A DNA stretch of 6,617 nt from an uncultured Acidobacteriota bacterium (lineage in GTDB: Bacteria; Acidobacteriota; Thermoanaerobaculia; Gp7-AA8). This document shows, in pieces, positions 1 to 6,195 of this stretch. The notes under the pieces are model-generated. The model worked only from the letters and a program-made list of their open reading frames with translations. It did no database searches and was not told the DNA's origin. The stretch is from the NCBI GenBank assembly GCA_946887105.1, contig CAMPKJ010000270.1:1-6617 (forward strand), given 5' to 3'. A program made the translations under genes and the position numbers. Numbering within the stretch: position 1 is the first letter of the stretch; the number at the start of each line of letters is the position of its first letter.

Positions 1-1
1 C

Positions 2-8
2 GGAGAGG
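2..8 (+). promoter_or_regulatory. Shine-Dalgarno site of the L,D-transpeptidase gene
   Basis: GGAGAGG lies nine bases before the ATG at 18. Two stop codons (TGA at 9-11 and TGA at 15-17) are in frame just upstream of this ATG, so translation in this frame cannot begin earlier. The close stop also fits the end of a preceding gene lying outside the window, which would make the transpeptidase translationally coupled to it; that part is inference. Confidence 0.6.
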
Positions 9-17
9 TGACGGTGA

Positions 18-1421
18 ATGCTCGTCGCACTGCTGTTGCTGTCGCTCGGCATTCCCGACGTACTGCAGCGCGAGGCCGCCGCCGGCGAGCGCCTTTGTGA
101 GGCGGCCGGGCTGCGGACCTTCTACGCGCGGCGCGAGATGCGTCCCGCATGGGACTCTGCATCGATCGACTCTCTGCTGCGCGCCATCGATGGTCTCGGA
201 GACGACGGACTGGCGCCGCGCCGCTACCATCGCGAGGCCTTGATGGGCGCGACCGGAGCGGAGCGGGACGTGCTCGCAACCGACGCGTTTCTCAACGCGG
301 CCGCGCACCTCTCGCAAGGCGTCACCGACCCGCAGTTCGCGAGGCCATCGTGGTGTGCGCCGCCTCCGCGGCTGGATCTCGCGGCAATTCTGCAGTCCGC
401 GCTCGACGACCAGACGGTGGAGGAGACGCTCCCGCGTCTCGCTCCGCGGCACGAGGGCTACTCCCGTCTGCGCAAAGCGCTGGCTGCGTATCGCAAGGTC
501 GCGCAGAACGGCGGCTGGAACGTCGTCCCGTCCGGCCATTCGCTGCGTCTCGGCGACGACGATCCGCGCGTCGTATCGCTGCGTACGCGGCTCGGCGCGA
601 GCGGCGACAGCAGCCGCTTCGACGCGCCGCTCGACGGACTGGTGCGGCACTTCCAGGAACATCACGGCATCGAGGTGGACGGCATCGTCGGACCGGAAAC
701 GCTGCGCGAGATGAATGTGCCCGCGGCGCAGCGCGTCCGCCAGATCACCGCGAACATGGAGCGCTGGCGCTGGATGCCGGAGGATCTCGGCGCGAGCTAT
801 CTGATCGTCAACATCGCCGCGTTCCGTCTCGACGTCTTCGAAGGCGAACGCGCCGTGCTGTCGATGAAGACCGTGGTCGGCAAGGACTACACGCGCACGC
901 CGTTCTTCGCCGCGCGCATCGCCGAGGTGATTGTCAATCCGTGGTGGAACGTGCCGGACAGCATCGCCACCAAAGAGCTCTGGCCGAAGCAGCGGCGCGA
1001 CCCGTCGTACTTCGCGCGCGAGCACATGGTCGTGCGCGACGGCCGCATCCGCCAGCGTCCCGGCGCGTGGAACGCGCTGGGGCGCCTCAAGTTCAACATG
1101 CCCAATCCGTACGACGTCTACCTGCACGACACGCCCGCGAAGCAGTTGTTTGCGCGCTCGTTTCGCGCGTTCAGCCACGGCTGCATCCGGCTGGAGCGGC
1201 CGATGGATCTGGCGTCATACCTCCTGCGCGATCAGCCGCGATGGACGCGCGCGGCGATCGAGAGCGACATCGCTTCCGGTACCGAACGAACGATCCGGCT
1301 CACGTCGCCGCGACCGGTCTACGTCCTCTACTGGAGCGCATGGGTCGGCGACGACGGGCACATGGAGTTCCATCGCGATCATTACGCGCGCGATGCCGCG
1401 CTCGCGGCAGCGCTGGAATGA
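18..1421 (+). CDS. L,D-transpeptidase, YcbB/LdtD type
   Basis: This 467-residue protein would form 3-3 (meso-DAP to meso-DAP) peptidoglycan cross-links in the periplasm using a cysteine nucleophile. Visible parts in order are: a hydrophobic N-terminus (residues 1-12); a helical scaffold region with the family-like phrases FYARREMRPAW and DGLAPRRYH (about 30-170); a peptidoglycan-binding domain (about 176-233, with the VDGIVGPET motif); and the YkuD catalytic domain (about 260-415). Catalytic landmarks are NPWWNVP (307-313), KFNMPNPYDVYLHDTP with His370, and SHGCIRLE with His387 and Cys389. E. coli LdtD (YcbB) is longer, about 615 residues; from memory, the segment before the active site is shorter here. 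The start is fixed by in-frame stops immediately upstream. The oddity is an export signal with no basic residue before its hydrophobic core. The beta-helix gene follows after 73 bp. The family is certain; the exact cross-link made is inferred. Confidence 0.95.
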   Translation: MLVALLLLSLGIPDVLQREAAAGERLCEAAGLRTFYARREMRPAWDSASIDSLLRAIDGLGDDGLAPRRYHREALMGATGAERDVLATDAFLNAAAHLSQGVTDPQFARPSWCAPPPRLDLAAILQSALDDQTVEETLPRLAPRHEGYSRLRKALAAYRKVAQNGGWNVVPSGHSLRLGDDDPRVVSLRTRLGASGDSSRFDAPLDGLVRHFQEHHGIEVDGIVGPETLREMNVPAAQRVRQITANMERWRWMPEDLGASYLIVNIAAFRLDVFEGERAVLSMKTVVGKDYTRTPFFAARIAEVIVNPWWNVPDSIATKELWPKQRRDPSYFAREHMVVRDGRIRQRPGAWNALGRLKFNMPNPYDVYLHDTPAKQLFARSFRAFSHGCIRLERPMDLASYLLRDQPRWTRAAIESDIASGTERTIRLTSPRPVYVLYWSAWVGDDGHMEFHRDHYARDAALAAALE

Positions 1422-1435
1422 CCACAGATTTGTGT

Positions 1436-1456
1436 TGCCGTTCCGGCGTGACGGCA
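1436..1456 (+). other. Small hairpin between transpeptidase and beta-helix genes
   Basis: TGCCGT (1436-1441) and ACGGCA (1451-1456) are perfect inverted repeats around a 9-base loop. No T-run follows, so this is not a standard intrinsic terminator. It could be an attenuating or mRNA-stabilising structure in the leader of the beta-helix gene, or chance in GC-rich DNA. Confidence 0.25.
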
Positions 1457-1482
1457 CCATGTTGGAAACGTCCGAAGGCATC

Positions 1483-1488
1483 GGGAGG
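1483..1488 (+). promoter_or_regulatory. Shine-Dalgarno site of the beta-helix gene
   Basis: GGGAGG ends six bases before the ATG at 1495. It decides the start: the same reading frame is open far upstream, into the transpeptidase gene, but only the protein from 1495 begins with a signal peptide. Confidence 0.75.
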
Positions 1489-1494
1489 TCAATC

Positions 1495-2655
1495 ATGAGA
1501 GTTCTTGCGCCGGCGCTCCTGCTCGTTTTCCTCGTGGCCGCATCGCCCGTGATTGCGGCATCCGCACTGGTCGACTGCACCGGCACTCCGCCGCCCGGCG
1601 CGTTCACGTCGGTATCGGCCGCGCTGGCGACGCTGGACGAGAAAGGTCCGAACGCGATCACCGTGAACGGCACGTGCGCCGGCGCGGTGTCGATCCAGTA
1701 TCGCGACCGGCTGACCATCGCCGGCACGCCCGGCGCGCGCCTGCAGACGACGAGCGGCACGGTGCTGTTCGTGTCGCGCTCGCGCGGCTTCGTGCTGCGC
1801 GACATCGCGGTGAGCGGCGGCAACCGCGCGGTGTGGGTGCAGACAGGCTCGGATGCGACGCTGGAAGGGGTCGTGCTCGAGAACAGCGGCATCGGCCTGA
1901 TCGTGGATGACGAAGCGCTGGCGACCGTCGGAGGAATGGTGCCGGCTCGCGCGGTGACGATCCGGAACAACGGCATCGGCGTGCTGCTGGACGACGCGCG
2001 CCTGCTGCTCAACGGCAACGTCACCATCGAGAACAGCGCGAGCAACGGCGTGGACGCGGAACGTGCGCGCATCGCCATCATCGGCAGCGCCACGGCGCCG
2101 AACATCATTCAAACCAGCGGCAACAACGGCATCTTCGCGCATGGCGGCACGGACCTCGACCTGCGCGGCACGAACAGCATCAGCGACAACGTCGCCAACG
2201 GCATCCTCGCGTTCCAGAACACGTCCGTCGACGTGATCAGCAGCACGATCAGCCAGACCACCACCATCGACGGGAACGGGCGGGGAGGCGTGGCGTTGAT
2301 CTTCAATTCATCGGGACGCCTGACGAACGCGATCGTCACCGGCAACGGCAACGCGTCCGATCCGCTCAGCAGCGGCGTCACCTCGAGCCAGAACTCGTCT
2401 GTGACGATCGGCTTCTCGACCATCAGCGGCACGATCGGCCCGGGAGTGCTCGTCGACGCCGGCGGATCCGCACGGCTGTTCAGCAACTCGATCATCGCCG
2501 GCTCCGGCGATCCGATCCGCCTCGTGACCGGTGGCGTCCTGGAGCTTCAGAACGCCAACACCATCACCGGGACGCCGCAAGTGGCATGCGACGACTCGGC
2601 GGTTCTGTTCGGCACCGGTGCGGACGTGAAGACGAACTGCAAGAAGACGAAGTGA
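1495..2655 (+). CDS. Secreted right-handed parallel beta-helix repeat protein
   Basis: This 386-residue protein has a clear Sec signal peptide: M-R, then a Leu/Val/Ala core, with likely cleavage around residues 21-24. The mature part is low in charge and rich in Gly, Asn, Thr, Ser, Val and Ile. It shows a coil repeat of about 24-28 residues. Asn-(Ser)-Gly turns recur at residues 130-132, 159-160, 184-185, 211-212 and 235-236, each followed by a hydrophobic strand such as GIGVLL, GIFAH or GILAF. This is the pattern of the pectin-lyase-like/Beta_helix superfamily. A cysteine pair (Cys28, Cys61) sits in the N-terminal cap and another (Cys365, Cys382) at the C-terminus, probably disulfides closing both ends of the solenoid. 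I see no obvious catalytic motif of pectate lyases or glycosidases, so a binding, adhesive or structural surface role is as likely as an enzymatic one. It is placed 73 bp after the transpeptidase and 89 bp before the rubrerythrin. Fold assignment is strong; function is unknown. Confidence 0.88.
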   Translation: MRVLAPALLLVFLVAASPVIAASALVDCTGTPPPGAFTSVSAALATLDEKGPNAITVNGTCAGAVSIQYRDRLTIAGTPGARLQTTSGTVLFVSRSRGFVLRDIAVSGGNRAVWVQTGSDATLEGVVLENSGIGLIVDDEALATVGGMVPARAVTIRNNGIGVLLDDARLLLNGNVTIENSASNGVDAERARIAIIGSATAPNIIQTSGNNGIFAHGGTDLDLRGTNSISDNVANGILAFQNTSVDVISSTISQTTTIDGNGRGGVALIFNSSGRLTNAIVTGNGNASDPLSSGVTSSQNSSVTIGFSTISGTIGPGVLVDAGGSARLFSNSIIAGSGDPIRLVTGGVLELQNANTITGTPQVACDDSAVLFGTGADVKTNCKKTK

Positions 2656-2677
2656 GACGGGGCGCGCGGCGTCACGC

Positions 2678-2711
2678 CGACGTGTGATGTCCGTCGTCGC
2701 GGCGACGTGTG
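2678..2711 (+). repeat. 9-bp direct repeat upstream of the rubrerythrin gene
   Basis: CGACGTGTG occurs at 2678-2686 and again at 2703-2711, a period of 25 bp, inside the 89-bp gap before the rubrerythrin. Two tiny GC stems (CGGCG/CGCCG near 2667-2679 and CGTCG/CGACG at 2695-2707) overlap it. The pair could be a regulator-binding site, but a chance repeat in GC-rich DNA cannot be excluded. Confidence 0.25.
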
Positions 2712-2733
2712 GGCGGCGTTATCCAGACGGACG

Positions 2734-2739
2734 AGGAGG
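2734..2739 (+). promoter_or_regulatory. Shine-Dalgarno site of the rubrerythrin gene
   Basis: A perfect AGGAGG ends five bases before the ATG at 2745. It selects this ATG over the in-frame GTG at 2709 upstream and over the GTG codons at 2826 and 2835 downstream. The downstream choices would remove the signal peptide. This site is therefore the main evidence that the exported form is the one made. Confidence 0.85.
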
Positions 2740-2744
2740 TGCGT

Positions 2745-3350
2745 ATGAAACGCACGCTGATCGTCGTTGTCCTGTCTTCGATCGCCGTCGGCACCATCGC
2801 CGCCACGAGTCCACTGCCGCGCGAGGTGCGGGAGGTGCTGCAGCGCGCGCTCGCGAACGAGCGGGAGGCGGTGGCGCGGTACGAGGTATTCGCCCGGAAA
2901 TCCGAGGAGGAGGGTTACCTCGGAGCCGCGGCGCTGTTCCGCGCGCAGGCACGCGCTGAGCGGACGCACGAAGAACGCTTCGCGGCGCTGCTGCAGGCTC
3001 ATGGCGTCACGCTGCCGGACGAGGGAACGCACACACCGGTCGTGGGATCGACGGCCGAAAACCTGCGCACCGCGGCGTCAGCGGAAAAATCAGAGCGCGA
3101 CGGGTCCTATCGCGAGGCCGTCGAGACGTGCAACCTGCTCGGCGCGGCGGAGATCGCGAAGGTGTTCGACCAGACCCGCGACAGTGAAGTCGAGCACGCC
3201 AATCTCTGCACTACCGCGGCTCGCAACCTCGACTCGATGAAGGATGCGAAGACGTTCTACGTCTGCGGCAAGTGCGGCTATACGACCGACGTGAAGCTGC
3301 CCTACTGCCCCGCGTGTTCACACAAGGTGGCGCCGTCGGCGGTCGAATAG
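2745..3350 (+). CDS. Exported rubrerythrin (di-iron ferritin-like domain plus rubredoxin-like domain)
   Basis: This 201-residue protein resembles rubrerythrins, which reduce hydrogen peroxide at a di-iron site using electrons passed through a rubredoxin-type Fe(Cys)4 centre. A Sec-type signal peptide occupies about residues 1-20 (MKR, then a hydrophobic stretch ending GTIAA). The four-helix domain (about 26-163) keeps every expected iron ligand: Glu39 in NEREAVARY, Glu72 and His75 (ExxH), Glu114 and Glu117 (ExxE), and Glu148 and His151 (ExxH). The C-terminal domain (about 170-195) has Cys174-x2-Cys177 and Cys188-x2-Cys191 with the family phrases CGKCGY and YCPAC. Cys129 and Cys155 in the helical domain are additional. 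Classical rubrerythrins are cytoplasmic, so the signal peptide is unusual and implies peroxide or oxygen defence in the periplasm. The electron donor is not in the window. The fold is very secure, export is likely, and peroxidase activity is inferred from the family. Confidence 0.93.
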   Translation: MKRTLIVVVLSSIAVGTIAATSPLPREVREVLQRALANEREAVARYEVFARKSEEEGYLGAAALFRAQARAERTHEERFAALLQAHGVTLPDEGTHTPVVGSTAENLRTAASAEKSERDGSYREAVETCNLLGAAEIAKVFDQTRDSEVEHANLCTTAARNLDSMKDAKTFYVCGKCGYTTDVKLPYCPACSHKVAPSAVE

Positions 3351-3431
3351 GACCATCGCCTTTCGATCATTCCCACGTGCGGCATTCGTCGTCGCACCGT
3401 TCTCCTCGGAGGGTCTCGATCCTTCGTTACC

Positions 3432-3447
3432 GATGGTCGGCACCATC
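3432..3447 (+). other. Small hairpin in the intergenic stretch
   Basis: GATGGT (3432-3437) pairs perfectly with ACCATC (3442-3447) around a four-base CGGC loop. It lies 82 bases after the rubrerythrin stop and has no T-run after it. It may be an mRNA 3'-end structure or chance. Confidence 0.25.
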
Positions 3448-3582
3448 ACCTGCGCGGCGACCGGGTCAGCCCACTACCACCCGGCCGGCGCGTTCAGGGC
3501 CAGGCTCGCCGACGCGGATGGCGGAAAGCCGGTGCAAAGCTCCGTGTGGCGGAAGTCGGCGGCGAGGGCGGCCGTTCAACTC

Positions 3583-3597
3583 CGCCGCCACGCGGCG
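3583..3597 (+). terminator. Weak candidate terminator hairpin
   Basis: CGCCGC (3583-3588) and GCGGCG (3592-3597) form a perfect 6-bp GC stem with a three-base loop, followed only by CTTGG. The very short T-run makes termination doubtful. Its position, after the rubrerythrin and before the S9 promoter, is where a transcript boundary would be expected. Confidence 0.25.
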
Positions 3598-3656
3598 CTT
3601 GGCCCCGCACGAGCAGCGGCATCACGACCGCCGATACGGCCGCGAGCGCCGGATCG

Positions 3657-3662
3657 TATACT
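3657..3662 (+). promoter_or_regulatory. -10 promoter element giving a probable leaderless transcript
   Basis: TATACT matches the bacterial -10 consensus TATAAT at five of six positions. Its last base is seven bases before the A of the ATG at 3669, which is the usual distance from a -10 element to the transcription start. RNA synthesis would therefore begin at the start codon itself. I see no good -35 box around 3634-3639. Only a poor CGAGG precedes the ATG, which fits initiation without a Shine-Dalgarno. An A/T-rich hexamer stands out in this GC-rich surrounding. Confidence 0.6.
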
Positions 3663-3668
3663 CGAGGC

Positions 3669-6143
3669 ATGTTCGCCAGAGGGACGAAAACCGCCGCCGG
3701 CATCGCCGTGGCCATCATCGCTTTTTCGACCACCGCCCAGCAGGTGTACCAACGGCCGCCGGCGGAAATCGCCGAGCTGCTCGATGCTCCTGCGCCGCCG
3801 GTACCGTTCGTGAGCCCTGCCGGCAACGCCGTGATTCTCGCCACGCCGCCGCAGTATCGGACCATCTCCGACATCTCCGAGCCGACCATCCGCGGCGCCG
3901 GCGTACGAATCAATCCGCGCAACAACGGCTACTACATGGCCAACGTCTATTACGTCGCGCTGAAGCTGCAGCGTCTTCCCGATGGGGCGGCGATCGACGT
4001 CGCGCTGCCGGCCGCCGTCCGTGCATCGGCGCCGATCTGGAACGCCCGCGGGTCGACGTTCGTATTCACCAACACCACCGATTCCGCGGTCGAGCTCTGG
4101 GTCGGCGATGCCGCCACCGGCACGGTCCGCCGCATCGATGGAATCCATGTGAATCCCGTGTTGAGCTGGGGCATTGGCTGGATGCCGGATCAGCAGACGT
4201 TGCTCGTCAAGATCGTCCCCGCAGAACGCGGAGAACCTCCGGTCGACGCCACCGTGCCCGCCGGGCCGCGCGTGGAAGACAGCGCCGGCGTCAGGAGCGC
4301 GAGCAGCACGTATCAGGCCGTGGAGGTTCTTCGCACGCCTTACGAGGCCGAGCTGTTCGAGTACTACACCACCTCGCAGATCGCTGCCGTCGACGCGCTC
4401 ACCGGCCGTGTCACGCCGATCGGCAAGCCGGCGGTGTACTGGAAAGTCGTACCCGCTCCTGGCGGAACGTACCTGCTCGTGGAACGTTTCATCCGGCCGT
4501 TCTCCACCATCCGCACGTTCCTGCACTTTCCGGCGGTCGTCGAGGTGTGGGACCTGGCGGGGCAGACGGTCGAGACGCTGGCGAATCAGCCGCTCGCCGA
4601 ACAGGTGCCGGCCGAGGGAGTGCGCGTCGAGCCTCGCGACCACGAGTGGCAGGCAACCGCTCCGGCTACGGTCGTTTGGGTGGAAGCGCTGGATGAAGGC
4701 GATACGTACAAGAAGGTCACGCATCACGACCGCGTGATGATCAAGCCGATCGGCGGAGATTCCGCGGAACTGGCCAGGCTCGAGCAGCGATTCGACAGCC
4801 TGCAGTGGATCGAGAAGAGCTCGAAGGCGCTTCTGACGGAAATCGACTGGGAGAAGATGTGGTCGAAGACCTGGCTCGTGGATGCAGACGCGCGAACGTC
4901 ATCGCCACGGCTGGTGTGGAGTCACGATCTCAACGACGCGTATGCGAAACCGGGCGATCCGGTTCTCGGAAGGCTGCCGAATGGCAGGACCGTGGTCCGC
5001 AGTCAGGAGGGCGCGATCTTCACCAAAGGCGAAGGCGCTTCACCTGCCGGGAACCGGCCGTTTCTCGATCGCATCGACCTGCGCACGCTGAAGAGCGAGC
5101 GACTGTTCCGATCGTCCGCCGACTCGCTGGAATCGTTCGTCGCCTGGGTGGATCCGGCGAAGGGCACGTTCGTGACACGGCGCGAGTCCGCCGCCGATCC
5201 TCCGAACCTCTTCATCCGGTCGCTCGGCCGTGCTCTCCCTTCGAAGACCACTCTAGGCGAGGCGCGCTATCGCTCCACCGCGCGGCGGCTGACCGGCTTC
5301 GTCGATCCCACGGGCGGACTGCGGCGCGTTTCCAGGCGCCTGGTCACATACGAGCGCGGAGACGGCGTGAAACTGTCGTTCACGCTTTACCTGCCGCCCG
5401 GCTACACGCCGGGAACGAAACTGCCGACGGTCATGTGGGCCTACCCTCTCGACTATACGAGCGCGGGCACGGCGGGACAGGTCTCGACGACCGTCCAGAA
5501 ATTCACGACCGTCACCGGCGCGTCGCCGATCTTCCTTGCGCTCGCGGGCTACGCGGTGTTGGACGAGACCGCGATGCCGGTGGTCGGACCGACGGCCACG
5601 GCATACGACACGTTCGTCAAGCAGATTGTCGCGAACGCGAAGGCGGCGATCGAAAAGGCCGTCGAGCTTGGCGTGACCGATCCCGAGCGCGTGGGCGTGA
5701 TCGGACACAGCCACGGCGGTCTCATGGTCGCAAACCTGCTGGCGTGGTCCGATCTGTTCCGCGCCGGCGTCGCGCGCAGCGCCGCGTACAACCACACGCT
5801 GCGTCCGTTCGGCTTCCAGTTCGAACGAAGAACTCTGTACCAGGCACGCGACACCTATCTCCGGCTCTCGCCGGTGTTGTACGCCGAGAGGATCGACGAA
5901 CCGCTGCTGATCATGCATGGTGAACGGGACAACAACCCGGCCACGGTCCCGCTGCAATCGGAGAAGATGTACGAGGCGGTACGCGGGACCGGGGGAACGG
6001 TCCGGCTGGTGATGCTTCCCTTCGAGTTGCACGGCTACGTCGCGCGCGAGTCGATCGAGCACACGCTCTGGGAGACACTCACCTGGTTCGACAAACATGT
6101 GAAGAACGCCGCGCCGCGCGCGAAGCAGGACGCAACGGAATGA
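3669..6143 (+). CDS. Secreted S9 family serine peptidase, glutamyl-endopeptidase-like (S9D)
   Basis: This 824-residue prolyl-oligopeptidase-family enzyme should cleave peptides in the periplasm or outside the cell. A signal peptide spans about residues 1-23 (Arg4 and Lys7, hydrophobic core 9-19, cleavage after STTA). A long beta-rich region (about 30-560) corresponds to the beta-propeller that restricts access to the active site. Its opening phrases YQRPPAEIAELLDAP and GAGVRINPRNNG are typical of the bacterial relatives of plant chloroplast glutamyl endopeptidase. The alpha/beta-hydrolase domain follows (about 575-815). The triad is readable: Ser681 in GHSHGG, Asp754 in MHGERDNNPATVP and His788 in ELHGYVARES, so the enzyme should be active. 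Cleavage after glutamate is inferred from subfamily resemblance only. The frame stays open upstream to a GTG at 3546, but ATG 3669 is chosen because the signal peptide starts there and a -10 element sits just before it. It converges on the collagen-like gene. Confidence 0.94.
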   Translation: MFARGTKTAAGIAVAIIAFSTTAQQVYQRPPAEIAELLDAPAPPVPFVSPAGNAVILATPPQYRTISDISEPTIRGAGVRINPRNNGYYMANVYYVALKLQRLPDGAAIDVALPAAVRASAPIWNARGSTFVFTNTTDSAVELWVGDAATGTVRRIDGIHVNPVLSWGIGWMPDQQTLLVKIVPAERGEPPVDATVPAGPRVEDSAGVRSASSTYQAVEVLRTPYEAELFEYYTTSQIAAVDALTGRVTPIGKPAVYWKVVPAPGGTYLLVERFIRPFSTIRTFLHFPAVVEVWDLAGQTVETLANQPLAEQVPAEGVRVEPRDHEWQATAPATVVWVEALDEGDTYKKVTHHDRVMIKPIGGDSAELARLEQRFDSLQWIEKSSKALLTEIDWEKMWSKTWLVDADARTSSPRLVWSHDLNDAYAKPGDPVLGRLPNGRTVVRSQEGAIFTKGEGASPAGNRPFLDRIDLRTLKSERLFRSSADSLESFVAWVDPAKGTFVTRRESAADPPNLFIRSLGRALPSKTTLGEARYRSTARRLTGFVDPTGGLRRVSRRLVTYERGDGVKLSFTLYLPPGYTPGTKLPTVMWAYPLDYTSAGTAGQVSTTVQKFTTVTGASPIFLALAGYAVLDETAMPVVGPTATAYDTFVKQIVANAKAAIEKAVELGVTDPERVGVIGHSHGGLMVANLLAWSDLFRAGVARSAAYNHTLRPFGFQFERRTLYQARDTYLRLSPVLYAERIDEPLLIMHGERDNNPATVPLQSEKMYEAVRGTGGTVRLVMLPFELHGYVARESIEHTLWETLTWFDKHVKNAAPRAKQDATE

Positions 6144-6154
6144 AGAACCCGGCC

Positions 6155-6182
6155 CGCGCGGGCGCCCGAAGGCGCCCGCGCG
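6155..6182. terminator. Bidirectional intrinsic terminator between convergent genes
   Basis: A perfect 12-bp GC-only stem (6155-6166 with 6171-6182) closes a CGAA loop. It starts 12 bases after the S9 stop and ends 14 bases before the stop of the collagen-like gene on the other strand. On the + strand only TT follows directly. On the - strand the hairpin is followed within a few bases by GGTTCTTC, which is modestly T-rich. Position and stem strength support a shared terminator despite the weak T-tracts. Confidence 0.75.
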
Positions 6183-6195
6183 TTCCACGGCACGG

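Larger units (their letters stand above)
3351..3656. other. Intergenic stretch without a convincing gene
   Basis: This stretch lies between the rubrerythrin stop and the promoter of the S9 gene. Open frames cross it on both strands, for example a + strand frame from 3433, but their products are Arg/Ala/Pro-rich. They look like GC-rich by-products, with no recognisable domain, good ribosome site or signal peptide. It holds two small hairpins (3432-3447 and 3583-3597). I see no tRNA, transposon end or clear gene remnant. It could contain a 3' untranslated region of the rubrerythrin mRNA, a small RNA, or the upstream control region of the S9 gene. Confidence 0.5.

Noticed and set aside
931..1494. 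Upstream extension of the beta-helix frame
   Set aside because: It overlaps the transpeptidase coding region and encodes Arg/Ser/Thr-rich low-complexity sequence. The real start at 1495 has a strong ribosome site and a signal peptide.
149..1498. Long + strand open frame overlapping the transpeptidase
   Set aside because: It is the +2-shifted shadow of the transpeptidase. Its product is Arg/Ala-rich with no domain, while the other frame has an intact YkuD active site.
1215..2108. Long - strand open frame over the beta-helix gene
   Set aside because: It is an antisense shadow in GC-rich DNA, spanning the end of one gene and the start of another, with no recognisable domain.
2709..2744. GTG start extending the rubrerythrin by 12 residues
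   Set aside because: It has no ribosome site, and the extension would bury the signal peptide. AGGAGG points to the ATG at 2745.
3546..3668. 41-residue upstream extension of the S9 peptidase
   Set aside because: It would start at GTG without a ribosome site and place an unstructured Gly/Pro/Ser segment before the signal peptide. It also contains the -10 element.
3433..3813. Possible 126-residue gene before the S9 peptidase
   Set aside because: It has no ribosome site and no recognisable motif, its second half is Arg/Pro/Ala-rich, and it overlaps the promoter and first 145 bases of the S9 gene.
3272..4696. Long + strand frame beginning inside the rubrerythrin
   Set aside because: It is Arg/Ala-rich throughout and runs over two real genes in another frame; a shadow.
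3576..4727. Long - strand frame opposite the S9 gene
   Set aside because: Its product is Arg/Gly/Asp-rich with no domain, antisense to a well-conserved enzyme.
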